Numbered from the stretch's first letter, positions 25,308 to 34,611 are shown. The stretch: 64,000 nucleotides of DNA from Casp-actino8 sp965659595 (GCA_965659595.1 CBFHWN010000002.1:18754-82753); one strand, 5' to 3'. Made by a program: numbers and translations. Notes: generated by a model from the sequence alone, not told the origin.

Positions 25308-26451
25308 GCACCTCTCGGTAGGCGGCGGCGGTTCGTGTGGCCACCGCAGACCACGAATAGGTCTCGTTCACGAGTGTCCGCGCATTCTCCGTGAGTTCGG
25401 CCGCCACCGACGGTCGGGTGAGCACTGTCTCGATCGCCTCGGCGAGCTGGGCGTCGTTTCCCGGTTCGAAGAGCAGCGCGGCATTGGTTCCGGCGAGGAT
25501 TTCACGCAGACCCCCGGTGTCGGCGGCTATCACCGGGGCGCCGGCCGCAAGTGCTTCGAGAGCCACGATTCCGAAAGGTTCGTAGAGCGACGGAATCACC
25601 ACGCATCCTGACCGGTGGAGAAGTTGGCGCAGTTCGGCGTCGGGGGCGAATCCGGCCAGTTGCACGAGATCGTTCACACCCTCGAGATCGATTCGTGTCT
25701 GGAGTTCGGCCAGATACGGGCCACGTCCGGCGATCACCGCCGAGATGTCGGGGACCACGCCACGCAATCGGGCGACGGCCTGGGCGACGACCTGGAAGCC
25801 CTTCTCGTACAGAACACGTCCCCACGACATCACCATCGGTGACGATTCGGTCGGGTCGCGAGGGGTGTCCGGTGCCCATTCGCTGGCGTCGATACCACTC
25901 GGAACGAGACGGATACGTGACGGGTCGATCTCGAAGCCCTCGAGGACGCCGTTGGTCATGAAGTGCGAGTTGCACACCACGAGATCGGTGGTCCAGGCCA
26001 TCCAGTTCTCGACGGCATGAATACTCGACGGGCGTCCGGGTGGGACGTGGCCGCCGTGTCTGCTGTATTCGGTGCCATGCACCGTCATCACGAGAGGACA
26101 TTCGAAGATGCGCGATGCGGTGTAGGCCGCCCAACTCGTTCGCCAGTCGTGACCGTGGACGACTTCGGGCCACCAGTCGATGAGTTGGGCGACGAGAGTG
26201 ACCAGATGATGATTGGCCGATGCCGTGTTGGCCACCACGTCGTCATCGGCGACCCATGGAAGATCGACCGGGGTCCGGAACACGCGGACTCCGTCGTCGA
26301 TCGATTCATCAGGCGAACCGACGACCGACGGGGTCACGACCACGACGTCGTGACCAGCGGCCACGAGAGCGCGCGACAAGCCGCGTACATGGGTGGAGAC
26401 GCCGGTGACCACGTACGGGGGGTACTCCCACGAGATCATGAGGACTCGCAC
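25294..26451 (-). CDS. GT4-family glycosyltransferase
   Basis: 385-residue GT-B glycosyltransferase. N-terminal RVLMISWEYPPYVVTGVSTHVRG, shown by its parts VLMISWEYPP and GVSTHVRG, resembles glycogen-synthase-like and PimB-like enzymes. The C-terminal donor site has the E-x7-E motif in YEPFGIVALEALAAG and GLREIL. Donor and acceptor are not evident. The GTG at 26451 is preferred over GTG 26460 because it gives the usual MRVLM start and TACCGT (26459-26464) ends 7 nt before it. It is divergent from azlC. Confidence 0.88.
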   Translation of the reverse strand: MRVLMISWEYPPYVVTGVSTHVRGLSRALVAAGHDVVVVTPSVVGSPDESIDDGVRVFRTPVDLPWVADDDVVANTASANHHLVTLVAQLIDWWPEVVHGHDWRTSWAAYTASRIFECPLVMTVHGTEYSRHGGHVPPGRPSSIHAVENWMAWTTDLVVCNSHFMTNGVLEGFEIDPSRIRLVPSGIDASEWAPDTPRDPTESSPMVMSWGRVLYEKGFQVVAQAVARLRGVVPDISAVIAGRGPYLAELQTRIDLEGVNDLVQLAGFAPDAELRQLLHRSGCVVIPSLYEPFGIVALEALAAGAPVIAADTGGLREILAGTNAALLFEPGNDAQLAEAIETVLTRPSVAAELTENARTLVNETYSWSAVATRTAAAYREVLSDR

Positions 26452-26491
26452 GGGAGGCACGGTAGCAAGGGGTCGACCGTAACCTGACGGG

Positions 26492-27229
26492 ATGTCGTCG
26501 TCGACGGGCCGAGTCGGTCGAACTTCTCGATCCGACGACCATTGGTGGAACGATCAGAGTCTGCGACCGATGATCGTGGCCTGCACGACGCTCAGCATGG
26601 CGGTTGGAGTCTTCGGCGTGTCCTTCGGTGTGGGTTCGGTTGCGGCCGGGGCGTCGATCGCCCAGACGTGTGCACTCTCTCTCCTGGTGTTCACCGGCGC
26701 GTCCCAGTTCTCGGCGGTGAGTGTGATCGGTGCCGGCGGGTCGTTCGGGTCGGCGCTCGGCGGAGCCCTCTTGCTCGCGGCGCGAAACGGCGTGTACGGG
26801 TTGGCGATGTCGCGTCGTATCGACGGCCGTCTCGGGACTCGTCTCTTGGCGGCGCAACTGACGATCGACGAGACGACGGCGATGTCGGTCGGCCAGAGTG
26901 ACCCACGAGCCCAACGCATTGCGTTCTGGTTCACCGGTGTCACGCTCTACACGTTCTGGAACCTCGGTACGTTGCTCGGTGCACTTGCCGGCAGCGCGAT
27001 CGATCCGACCACGTTCGGGCTCGACGCTGCTTTCCCGGCCGGATTCGTCGCCATGGTGTGGCCATTGCTGTCGGATCGCCGGGCGCGTCAGGCTGCCGCC
27101 CTCGGTGGAGTGATTTGCCTGATCGCCATTCCGCTCACTGCGGTCGGGGTACCCATTTTGTTGTCGGCCCTCGCAGTGTTGGTGGGTCTGCAGAAGTCGG
27201 TCCCGTCGCCTGCGGGGCCTTCCTCATGA
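26492..27229 (+). CDS. azlC: AzlC-family branched-chain amino-acid permease subunit
   Basis: Large subunit of a two-part inner-membrane exporter of branched-chain amino acids (AzlCD/BrnFE family). The 245-residue product has a soluble N-terminus and about seven hydrophobic segments, including GVSFGVGSVAAGASIAQT-type and LLVFTGASQFSAV motifs typical of AzlC. TAACCT (26480-26485) ends 6 nt before the ATG. Its stop overlaps azlD as ATGA, so the subunits are co-translated. The context of leu and ilv genes in the wider window fits a role in amino-acid overflow. Confidence 0.9.
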   Translation: MSSSTGRVGRTSRSDDHWWNDQSLRPMIVACTTLSMAVGVFGVSFGVGSVAAGASIAQTCALSLLVFTGASQFSAVSVIGAGGSFGSALGGALLLAARNGVYGLAMSRRIDGRLGTRLLAAQLTIDETTAMSVGQSDPRAQRIAFWFTGVTLYTFWNLGTLLGALAGSAIDPTTFGLDAAFPAGFVAMVWPLLSDRRARQAAALGGVICLIAIPLTAVGVPILLSALAVLVGLQKSVPSPAGPSS

Positions 27230-27528
27230 CCTGGACACTCGTTCTCGTATTGTTCGCCGGGGCTTACGCCTTCAAGGTGACGGGACTTGTGATTCTCGGC
27301 GGACGATCGCTTCCACCGATCGTCGATCGGTGTTTGTTGTTGATCCCGGCCGCCGTGGTGACGGCGCTCGTCGTGAAGGACACCTTCAGTCAGGGACAAG
27401 AGCTAGTGCTCGACGCGCGTGCCGCCGGTGTTGCTGTCGCCACTGTTGCGGCCTGGCGCCGAGCTCCACTCATCACGGTGATCGTGCTCGGCGCCGCTGT
27501 CACGGCTCTCGTGCGCCGGTTCGGCTGA
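27226..27528 (+). CDS. azlD: AzlD-family branched-chain amino-acid exporter small subunit
   Basis: 100-residue protein with about four hydrophobic segments (LVLVLFAGAYAFKVTGLVIL split by turns, VTALVVKDTF, VAVATVAAW, VIVLGAAVTALV), the AzlD size and layout. By family it is required for export with AzlC. The ATG overlaps the azlC stop. Its stop lies one base from the end of the convergent dps gene. Confidence 0.88.
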   Translation: MTWTLVLVLFAGAYAFKVTGLVILGGRSLPPIVDRCLLLIPAAVVTALVVKDTFSQGQELVLDARAAGVAVATVAAWRRAPLITVIVLGAAVTALVRRFG

Positions 27529-27529
27529 G

Positions 27530-28018
27530 TCAGCCCTCGAGGAGGCTGCGCAGCATCCAGGCGGTCTTTTCGTGCACCTGCATGCGCTGAGTGAGGAGAT
27601 CGGCCGTCGGCTCGTCGCGTGCGGCGTCGACCACTGGGAACAGTTCGCGTGCCGTGCGCACGACGGTTTCTTGTCCGGCCACGAGATCGCGGATCATCTC
27701 GATGGCAGTGGGGTCACCCGTCTGCTCGGCGATCTTGGTGAGAGTTACGAATTGCGCGTAGCTGCCGGGAGCCTTGGCGCCGAGAGCACGGATACGTTCG
27801 GCGATCAGATCGACCGCTAGAGAAAGTTCGTTGTACTGCGTCTCGAACATGAGGTGCAGGGTCTGGAACATTGGACCGGTGACGTTCCAGTGGTAGTTGT
27901 GGGTCTTCAAGTAGAGGGTGTAGGTATCGGCGAGCAGATGGGACAGCCCGTCGGTGATGCGTTCACGGTCGGCGGGGCTGATGCCGTTGTCGATGGAGGT
28001 GTCGATTTTGCTGTTCAT
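27530..28018 (-). CDS. dps: Dps-family ferroxidase/DNA-protection protein
   Basis: 162-residue ferritin-like protein of the starvation-induced Dps group. It stores iron and consumes peroxide in a 12-subunit shell. The inter-subunit ferroxidase site is visible in LKTHNYHWNVTGPMFQTLH followed by YNELSLAVDLIAERI (His, Asp, Glu ligands). ALGAKAPGSYAQF is typical of the family. No regulator site was recognised in the 53 bp before the start. Confidence 0.93.
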   Translation of the reverse strand: MNSKIDTSIDNGISPADRERITDGLSHLLADTYTLYLKTHNYHWNVTGPMFQTLHLMFETQYNELSLAVDLIAERIRALGAKAPGSYAQFVTLTKIAEQTGDPTAIEMIRDLVAGQETVVRTARELFPVVDAARDEPTADLLTQRMQVHEKTAWMLRSLLEG

Positions 28019-28076
28019 GATCTTTGCAACCTGCTGAGAGCGAGTTTTGTTCCCGATGATCCCGACGGCGTTCGGG

Positions 28077-28523
28077 TCAGCGATCTTCGACCAGCCGCTG
28101 CAGGCTTGTGAGGTTCCTTCGCCAGATCGACTTCATGACGAGGTTGCCACCGACCAGTTCTCCCAACCGGCCACCGAGCCACCACGGGAACCGCAGAACT
28201 TCGCTCCAAGTGAAACGGGTGCGTCGACCCTCCTCGAGGGGGGCGAGAGTGAAGATGCCCGTGCCGGTGACGAGTCCGGTGTGTTCGACTCCCATCGCCT
28301 CACCGGGCACCCATTCGGTGATTCGCATGTGATCGGTCAACTTGATCGGACCCACCTTGGTGTCGCACAGGAAGCGGGTCCCGACACCTCTCGTCTGCTC
28401 GGTCTCGAAGCGGATGGCCACTGCGTCGGCCATCCAGTCGACGTGTCGTTCGATCGGCTCGACGATCGACCACACGCGATCAGGAGATGCGTTCAGATCG
28501 ATGGAGACGGTGATTCTGCCCAT
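28077..28523 (-). CDS. SRPBCC-family (polyketide cyclase/START-like) protein
   Basis: 148-residue START-like fold protein beginning MGRITVSIDLNASPDRVWSI, with WMADAVAIRFETEQTRGVGTRF and HMRITEWVPGEAMGVEH, typical of coenzyme Q-binding/cyclase-like SRPBCC proteins. A hydrophobic ligand is likely but cannot be named. The ATG at 28523 places the start at the first beta strand. It lies between galT and dps on the same strand and may share transcription with galT. Confidence 0.8.
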   Translation of the reverse strand: MGRITVSIDLNASPDRVWSIVEPIERHVDWMADAVAIRFETEQTRGVGTRFLCDTKVGPIKLTDHMRITEWVPGEAMGVEHTGLVTGTGIFTLAPLEEGRRTRFTWSEVLRFPWWLGGRLGELVGGNLVMKSIWRRNLTSLQRLVEDR

Positions 28524-28561
28524 GGGGACAGTGTGGCCCGAAGTTCGTCGGCGTGTGCGAC

Positions 28562-29548
28562 TCAGCGGCGGGAAACACCGACCGAGCGCAGTTCGGCCGC
28601 CGCCTGTTCGGGCGGAACGATGTTGATCATGACACCTGTGCCACGTTCGAAACCGGCCACCGTGGTGAGTTTCGGCCACAGATGTGCGTGCCAGTGGAAC
28701 GGTCCGTCGTGTTGGTGAGGAGCTGTGTGAAGCACGAGGTTGAACGCCACGTCGGGGAAGACCCGATTGAGATGGGCGAGCGCATCGCGCAGAGCACGCC
28801 CGAAGCCGGCTAATGAGTCGTCGGAGGCCGAGGGCATGTGCTGATCGTGATGGCGCGGAATCACGAGCATTTCGTAGGGCTGCCCGCTCCAGAACGGGCA
28901 GATGACCATGGCCTCGTCGGTCGACACGACCACCCGCTCGCCGTTGACCGCCTCGGCCTCGAGAGTTGCGCAGAGGATGCAGGCTCCTTCGAAACGTACG
29001 AACGCCTTCTCTTCGTCGAGCAACTCGCCGGGAACGAACGGCAGTCCGAGCAACTGGCCATGCGGATGCGACAAGGACGCTCCGGCTTCACGACCGTGAT
29101 TGACGATCGCTTGGGTGTAGCGAATGTTGGGCCGCGCCGCATGTTCGAGGAACCGCTGCTTCAGAACTCCCATCATCTCGGCACAGGCCTGATCGTCGAG
29201 GTTCTCGATGCCACCGCGGTGATGCGGCGTGAACACGAAGACCTCGTGGGTGCCACTCGCCTCGGCCATGGTGTGGACGGGACCGAGATTGCGTACTGCG
29301 AGGGAATCGTCACCGTCGAAAGCCGGATAGAGGTTGGGGAGTACCCGCATCCGCCATTCGTCGTCGGTGCCCACGGCGTGAAGGGCGGGCACGCTCGGAT
29401 CCTCGTGTCCAGGGCAGAACGGGCAGGGGCGTGAGAGATCGGCCTCGACGGTCTGAGTGCGAGTCGCGAAATCGGTGGGGCGCATGGCCCGTTCGGCGAC
29501 GACAGTGACCCACCGTCCGGTGAGGGGGTTCAAGCGCAACTGACTCAC
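28562..29548 (-). CDS. galT: galactose-1-phosphate uridylyltransferase
   Basis: Leloir-pathway enzyme exchanging UMP between UDP-glucose and galactose-1-phosphate. The 328-residue protein starts SQLRLNPLTGRWV and has CPFCPGHE (zinc Cys pair), LSHPHGQLLGLPF with the UMP-accepting His, a second CILC, and FHWHAHLWPKLT. The GTG at 29548 is chosen because the upstream extension is unlike the family and TATCCT (29557-29562) ends 8 nt before it. Other gal genes are not in the window. Confidence 0.92.
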   Translation of the reverse strand: MSQLRLNPLTGRWVTVVAERAMRPTDFATRTQTVEADLSRPCPFCPGHEDPSVPALHAVGTDDEWRMRVLPNLYPAFDGDDSLAVRNLGPVHTMAEASGTHEVFVFTPHHRGGIENLDDQACAEMMGVLKQRFLEHAARPNIRYTQAIVNHGREAGASLSHPHGQLLGLPFVPGELLDEEKAFVRFEGACILCATLEAEAVNGERVVVSTDEAMVICPFWSGQPYEMLVIPRHHDQHMPSASDDSLAGFGRALRDALAHLNRVFPDVAFNLVLHTAPHQHDGPFHWHAHLWPKLTTVAGFERGTGVMINIVPPEQAAAELRSVGVSRR

Positions 29549-29567
29549 TACGGTCAAGGATACGAGA

Positions 29568-30302
29568 TCAGTCGTGCCGATACACGGAGACATGGGTGGG
29601 TGATTCGACGTCGAAGTGTCGACGGAGAGTGTTCTCCCACCTTTCGGCGAGAATGAGTCCGGCTCGTCGGGCCATGTCGTCCAGTTGATCGGGGGTCGCG
29701 TAGCGGATGCGATAGGGCCGGAGGCGCACGCCACCCGCTTCGGTGATTTCCACGAGCTGCCCGTCGATCGTCTGTGCGTCCCGATCGTGTCGATCGGCTC
29801 GCAGGACGACCGAGTCGGTGGTCATGCTGCGGAGTCCGACCGAGTCACCACCGGGGCGATCGGAGTCGGGGACGAACGCCTCCACGACGAAGACCCCGTT
29901 CGGCGCGAGTCGTTCGGCTACTCGTCGGATCAGGAGTAGTTGTCGATCGAGATCACGGACGTTGAAGAAGGTGTTGTAGGCGACGAACACCAGATCGAAC
30001 GGTCCATCGGGTAGATCGTCGACCATGTCGCCGTGGATCGCCTCGACACGACCTTGCGGGTCCTTGGCTCGTAGGCGATCGAGCATCGCTCGACTGACGT
30101 CGATACCGACGACCGATGCGCCGGTCGCGGCGAGTGGGACCGCCAATCTGCCGGTGCCGATTCCGAGTTCCAGAACCCGGCCTTCGCCGGCGTGGTGCGA
30201 CAAGAATTCGATCGAAGCGTCGAGATCGGTGATGTCGCCGTACCAGGCGTCGTAGACATCGGCAATGGCATCGCCGTAATCGCGATCCTGGTAGTCGTGC
30301 AT
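29568..30302 (-). CDS. class I SAM-dependent methyltransferase
   Basis: 244-residue methyltransferase with motif I VLELGIGTGRLAVPLA, motif II VVGIDVSRAMLDRLRAK and the loop GDMVDDLPDGPFDLVFVAYNTF. The N-terminal DYGDAIADVYDAWYGD is common in small-molecule methyltransferases. Substrate is unknown. It starts 77 bp from the divergent iscS and lies 19 bp upstream of galT on the same strand. No -10-like hexamer stands directly before its ATG. Confidence 0.85.
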   Translation of the reverse strand: MHDYQDRDYGDAIADVYDAWYGDITDLDASIEFLSHHAGEGRVLELGIGTGRLAVPLAATGASVVGIDVSRAMLDRLRAKDPQGRVEAIHGDMVDDLPDGPFDLVFVAYNTFFNVRDLDRQLLLIRRVAERLAPNGVFVVEAFVPDSDRPGGDSVGLRSMTTDSVVLRADRHDRDAQTIDGQLVEITEAGGVRLRPYRIRYATPDQLDDMARRAGLILAERWENTLRRHFDVESPTHVSVYRHD

Positions 30303-30366
30303 GCGATCAGTCCACCATGTGCCGACGACAGCTGTCGACTTGGTTCCGACCGATCTCGTCGAGCCG

Positions 30367-30372
30367 TAGCCT
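30367..30372 (+). promoter_or_regulatory. -10-like TAGCCT deciding the iscS start
   Basis: TAGCCT ends 6 nt before the GTG at 30379 and 15 nt before the alternative ATG at 30388. The window's usual spacing is 6-9 nt, so the GTG is favoured and the message is predicted to be leaderless. Confidence 0.45.
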
Positions 30373-30378
30373 GGACCT

Positions 30379-31548
30379 GTGATCGATATGTCGTCGGAAC
30401 ACCTGGTCTACCTCGACCATGCGGCCACCACGCCCATGCGTGATTCGGCCATCGCGGCGATGATGCCGTTCCTGGCCGGTGAGTACGCCAATCCGTCCGG
30501 TTCGCATCGATTCGCCCGTCGGGCTCGTCAGGCCGTCGACGAAGCACGAGACATGGTCGCCGACGTGATTGGCTGCTCACCGGGAGAGATCGTCTTCACC
30601 GGGAGCGGCACCGAGGGCGACAACACCGCGATTCGAGGTGTCGTGGAGCGCACCGGGGCTCGGGCCGTCTGTTCGGCGGCCGAACATCACGCAGTTCTCC
30701 ATTGTGTCGAGCACGTCGGAGGGCACGTGCTCGGGACCAACGAGTGGGGAGCGATCGACGTCGAAGCCCTGACGACCTGCCTCACCGACGCTGCCGACTC
30801 GGGAACCGAATCGATCGGTGTGGTCTCGGTGATGGCCGTCAACAACGAGACTGGGTCGGTGACCGATCTCGAGTCGGTGTCACGAGCAGTTCGGCGCCAC
30901 GCGCCGCGCGCCGTGTTGCACACCGATGCCGTGCAAGCCGCCTGTTGGCTCGATCTTCGCGGCCTGTGGCCACATGTGGATGCGCTTGCCCTCAGTGCTC
31001 ACAAGTTCGGCGGGCCCAAAGGTGTCGGAGTGCTCGCACTGCGCGCCGGTTCTCCGGTTGCCCCGTTCGTTCTCGGTGGCGGACAGGAGCGAGACCGCCG
31101 AAGCGGTACTCACAACGTGGCCGGCATCGTGTCGACGGCGGTCGCCCTCGTCGAAACCGATCGTGAACGAGTACACGAAGTGGTCCGTGTAGCGAGCCTT
31201 CGTGAACAGTTGATCGCCGGGGTGTCGCGAGTCGGCGACGTCCATCGCACCATTCCGAAGGATTGTTCGGTTCCCGGAGTCGCTCACATGTGTTTCGCAG
31301 GTGTCGAGAACGAGGCCCTCTTGTACTTGCTCGACGAAGCCGGTGTGTGTGCGTCGGCAGCCTCGGCGTGTGCGAGCGGGGCGATGGAACCCTCGCACGT
31401 GTTGGCAGCCATGGGTGTCGATCGGTCGCTCGCTCACGGTGCACTACGGCTCTCCCTCGGTCATACCACGACCGAAACCGACGTCGACATCGCCGTCGAA
31501 GCCGTCTGCTCGGCGGTGACCCACCTCCGGAGTGCCAGGTCTCGATGA
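30379..31548 (+). CDS. iscS: cysteine desulfurase (IscS/NifS-like)
   Basis: PLP enzyme that releases sulfur from cysteine as an enzyme-bound persulfide for tRNA thiolation and Fe-S clusters. The 389-residue protein has YLDHAATTPM, TGSGTEGDNTAI, SAHKFGGPKGVGVL with the PLP lysine (K209), GGGQERDRRSGTHNV, and the persulfide Cys in GVCASAASACASGAM. The GTG start is preferred for spacing from TAGCCT; an ATG at 30388 is nearly equivalent. Its stop overlaps mnmA (ATGA), placing the sulfur donor and tRNA thiolase in one unit. Confidence 0.94.
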   Translation: MIDMSSEHLVYLDHAATTPMRDSAIAAMMPFLAGEYANPSGSHRFARRARQAVDEARDMVADVIGCSPGEIVFTGSGTEGDNTAIRGVVERTGARAVCSAAEHHAVLHCVEHVGGHVLGTNEWGAIDVEALTTCLTDAADSGTESIGVVSVMAVNNETGSVTDLESVSRAVRRHAPRAVLHTDAVQAACWLDLRGLWPHVDALALSAHKFGGPKGVGVLALRAGSPVAPFVLGGGQERDRRSGTHNVAGIVSTAVALVETDRERVHEVVRVASLREQLIAGVSRVGDVHRTIPKDCSVPGVAHMCFAGVENEALLYLLDEAGVCASAASACASGAMEPSHVLAAMGVDRSLAHGALRLSLGHTTTETDVDIAVEAVCSAVTHLRSARSR

Positions 31549-32612
31549 AGGTTCTCATGGCCATGTCGGGTGGGGTCGACTCCTCGGTCGCTGCTGCGTT
31601 GCTGAAAGAGGCCGGTCATGAGGTCGTCGGAGTCACCTTGCGTCTCTGGGGTGGTGAGAGCGACTCGGGCTGTTGCAGCGTCAGCGACGTCGACGATGCG
31701 CGTCGAGTGGCGCAGCAACTCGGGATCGATCATCTGGTCTTCAACTTCTCCGACGACTTCCAGCGCTCGGTCGTCGATCCCTACGTGTCTGACCATGCGA
31801 GAGGGGTGACACCCAACCCGTGCATCGAGTGCAACCGGCACCTGAAGTTCGATCGACTCTTCGACCGGGCCGACGTGCTCGGCTTCGATGCCGTGGCGAC
31901 CGGACACCACGCGCGGGTGGAATGCATCGATGGTGCGTGGAGGCTCTTGCGAGGGTTCGACGCGGCCAAGGACCAGAGCTACGTGGTCCACGTGCTCGAC
32001 CAGCGCCGTCTGGCCCGCTGTCTGTTCCCGGTCGGCACCATGACGAAGGCCGACGTACGCGGTCACGCCGAACGACTCGGACTCCGCACCGCACACAAGC
32101 CCGACAGCCAGGACGTCTGCTTCATCACCTCGAGTGGAGGACGAGCCGATTTCTTACGGCGTCGCATCGAACTTCATCCCGCAGTCGTGGTCGACGAGGA
32201 AGGTCGGGCTCTCGGCGAGGTCGACTCGGTCGAACTCGTCACTCTCGGTCAGCGTCGCGGTGTGGCCGGCGGTGGTGGCACGAAGAGATTCGTCGTCGAC
32301 GTCGACGTGGGATCCCGTCGAGTAGTGGTCGGAACCGAGTCCAATCTGCTCGTCGACCGCGAGATCGGCGCCGATCCCGTCTGGACTGACGGAGCATTCG
32401 AGGGGGAAGTCGTCGTGCAGTGCAGTGCTCATGGCGAACCACGTCGCGGTCGGGTGAGTCGATTAGCCGATGAGGATCGAGTTGTCGTCGAGTGGGATCG
32501 GCCGCAACGACGTATTTCGCCCGGACAGAGCCTGGTGTTCTACGACCCGATCGGCGAGTGGGTCATCGGCGGGGCGACGGTGACGTCGACCGCTCGTCGC
32601 GCCACGCACTGA
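31545..32612 (+). CDS. mnmA: tRNA-uridine 2-sulfurtransferase MnmA
   Basis: Makes 2-thiouridine at wobble position 34 of tRNA Glu, Gln and Lys using persulfide sulfur from a desulfurase. The 355-residue protein has the PP-loop MAMSGGVDSSVAAALL, TPNPCIECNRHLKF with the first catalytic Cys, TGHHARV, DQSYVVH, and DSQDVCFI with the second Cys. It is coupled to iscS by an ATGA overlap. The 3' end overlaps the convergent membrane-protein gene by 50 bp, the longest such overlap here. Confidence 0.95.
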   Translation: MKVLMAMSGGVDSSVAAALLKEAGHEVVGVTLRLWGGESDSGCCSVSDVDDARRVAQQLGIDHLVFNFSDDFQRSVVDPYVSDHARGVTPNPCIECNRHLKFDRLFDRADVLGFDAVATGHHARVECIDGAWRLLRGFDAAKDQSYVVHVLDQRRLARCLFPVGTMTKADVRGHAERLGLRTAHKPDSQDVCFITSSGGRADFLRRRIELHPAVVVDEEGRALGEVDSVELVTLGQRRGVAGGGGTKRFVVDVDVGSRRVVVGTESNLLVDREIGADPVWTDGAFEGEVVVQCSAHGEPRRGRVSRLADEDRVVVEWDRPQRRISPGQSLVFYDPIGEWVIGGATVTSTARRATH

Positions 32613-33516
32613 GGGCGCGCCCGGGCCGACTCGGACGGATCCAGAGCGACTTCACGTGAAGGGCGGAACCACCCGGTCGATTCGTCGTGGCCGCCAGGAC
32701 GACGGTGTCGAAGTCGACGAGTTCGATCGTCACACCCGTCCCACGGCAGCGTCCACTCAGATCAGCGAGGTCGGGTGACCGATTGGTCGATGCAATCGAC
32801 GCGATCGAGGGGCGGGTGAACATGACCGTCTCGGCCAGGACAACGTGATCGTGTAGAACCAGTCCGGCCGGAACCACGACGAGCCATCGGCGCGAGAGTC
32901 GATGGAAGCGACTCGGCAGGACGAGCGTGAGGACGACGCCAACGGTCACGAGGATGCCGCCGGCCCACCATGCCTCACGTACCAGGGCCAAAGTGCCGAC
33001 GACGAGCGATGCCACCCAGACGACCCAGGTCACTGTCTGGACGACGACGAATGCCAGCGGCGCGCGAAGGGGAATGCGATGCTCGTCGCCGTAGGCCGAG
33101 GACTGAACGAACCAGGCGCCGGTCTCGGCCGAGAAGGTGACGACGTTGACGACGAAAGTGGGGACGACGGCCAGGACGACGAGCGTCGACGGGTCGCCGA
33201 TCAGCTCGCCGATCACGAGCGCCGCAGTGACGACGAGGTGAGCCGGCGCGACGAGACGAAGAGTCGTGAGCGAGATCGCCGACGGAACGAGGACGGAGAG
33301 GAGTACGACGGCCCACATCGACCAGAGCGACAACGTCGAGACGAGCGCAGCGGGATCGGAGATTTCCTCGAGACGATCGGTCAGCAAAGGGACGGTTACG
33401 CCCAGGGCGATCGACGCAACGCGCAGAATCGTCCGTGAAGTTCGTCCCCATGGGTCGCCGACTCCGACGGATGAGGAATCCGACGTTGAATCTCCGGTGA
33501 CGGGTGCAGGTGTCAT
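32563..33516 (-). CDS. uncharacterised multi-span membrane protein
   Basis: 317-residue protein not recognised. After a Ser/Thr-rich soluble N-terminus (about 1-35) there are about six hydrophobic segments (for example IALGVTVPLLT, MWAVVLLSVLVPSAI, LVVTAALVIG, FVVVQTVTWVVWVASLVVG, GGILVTVGVVLTLVL). A soluble C-terminal domain of about 110 residues follows. The layout resembles bacterial proteins with a membrane anchor and a PH-like tail, but I cannot assign it. It is divergent from the MetE-like gene and overlaps mnmA at its 3' end. Confidence 0.7.
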   Translation of the reverse strand: MTPAPVTGDSTSDSSSVGVGDPWGRTSRTILRVASIALGVTVPLLTDRLEEISDPAALVSTLSLWSMWAVVLLSVLVPSAISLTTLRLVAPAHLVVTAALVIGELIGDPSTLVVLAVVPTFVVNVVTFSAETGAWFVQSSAYGDEHRIPLRAPLAFVVVQTVTWVVWVASLVVGTLALVREAWWAGGILVTVGVVLTLVLPSRFHRLSRRWLVVVPAGLVLHDHVVLAETVMFTRPSIASIASTNRSPDLADLSGRCRGTGVTIELVDFDTVVLAATTNRPGGSALHVKSLWIRPSRPGRALSAWRDERSTSPSPRR

Positions 33517-33578
33517 CGCACCTCCAATTGTGTCAGGAACCGGGCCTCCTGCTACGAAGAGAGCGAGGGGACGAGAGC

Positions 33579-34610
33579 ATGGTTTCGACGCGAGCGACAA
33601 CGGTGTTGGTGGGGGGATCGTCGACGTTGGTCGGCAGCCTGCCACATCGCGATGCCCGGCGTGCCGCCGAGTTCGCGTGGTCGGCGAGCGATGTTCCGTG
33701 CGCACCGAGCCTCCCGCGCCGTTCACCGGCCGAGGGAATGGTGGCGCAGGCGATCGTCGGAATCCGTGGGATCAGCCTCGGCCAGTACGGATCGCTGTCG
33801 ATCGACGTGTCCAGAGTCGATCCGTTGGCTCCCGTCCTCACCGATCTCGATCACGACGCCTTCGGCGGGTTCCGTGCCTGGCTCGCTCACGGTCGCGATC
33901 ACGTGAATGCCACGGGGTACACGGGTGTGGTGAAGTGGCAGTTCATAGGCCCGGTGAGTCTTGGTCGTGCGCTCGTTCGAGCCGGAGTCCCGGTCCACCT
34001 GGCGTTCTCGGTGGCCGTCCGAGTCGTCCGCGACTATCTCGTCGTCATGTCGCATGCGGTCGCCGAATCTCTACCGGACAATCCTCAGCTCGTCGTGATC
34101 GACGAACCGGATCTCGCCGGTCTTGAGGACGACTCGTTTCCGATCGCGCCCGACACGGCCATCGACCTGATGTCGGGGGCTATGGCGGCTGTCGAGCGCG
34201 ACGCCGTTGTCGGTCTTCACTCGTGTGCCGACGTGTCGATCGGCCATCTGATAGCGGCCGGCCCGCACGTTCTCAGCGTTCCGGTGTCGGAAAGTCTGGT
34301 GGACGACGCGCCGAAGGTCGCCCACTTTCTGCAGGAGGGTGGATGGATCGCATGGGGAGCGGTGTCGACCGGGGGGCCCATCGGCCAGTCGGTCGAACGC
34401 TGGTGCAAGAAGCTTGCTTCGGCTTGGTGTGGACTCGTCGAGGGTGGTTGCGATGCAAGTCTTCTTCGTCGTCAGGCGCTCGTCAGTCCGGAGTGTGGAC
34501 TCGCCCTGCACAGCACCGAATCGGCCGGACTCGTGATCGACCAAGTCCGTGAACTCGCCGAGCGGGTCAGAACGCAAGCACTTGCGACTCGACTCAACGT
34601 CGGAGCCTGA
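33579..34610 (+). CDS. MetE-like (cobalamin-independent methionine synthase C-terminal family) protein
   Basis: 343-residue TIM-barrel protein resembling only the catalytic half of MetE (full MetE is about 750 residues). Zinc ligands appear in LHSCADVS (His, Cys) and LVSPECGLA (Cys); VIDEPDLAG resembles the MetE acidic loop. By family it may be a stand-alone core methyltransferase, or have another thiol substrate. Its place between mnmA and ligA matches the mycobacterial order, where a protein of the same kind precedes ligA. A CGAGGGGACGAG purine run precedes the ATG. Confidence 0.78.
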   Translation: MVSTRATTVLVGGSSTLVGSLPHRDARRAAEFAWSASDVPCAPSLPRRSPAEGMVAQAIVGIRGISLGQYGSLSIDVSRVDPLAPVLTDLDHDAFGGFRAWLAHGRDHVNATGYTGVVKWQFIGPVSLGRALVRAGVPVHLAFSVAVRVVRDYLVVMSHAVAESLPDNPQLVVIDEPDLAGLEDDSFPIAPDTAIDLMSGAMAAVERDAVVGLHSCADVSIGHLIAAGPHVLSVPVSESLVDDAPKVAHFLQEGGWIAWGAVSTGGPIGQSVERWCKKLASAWCGLVEGGCDASLLRRQALVSPECGLALHSTESAGLVIDQVRELAERVRTQALATRLNVGA

Positions 34611-34611
34611 C

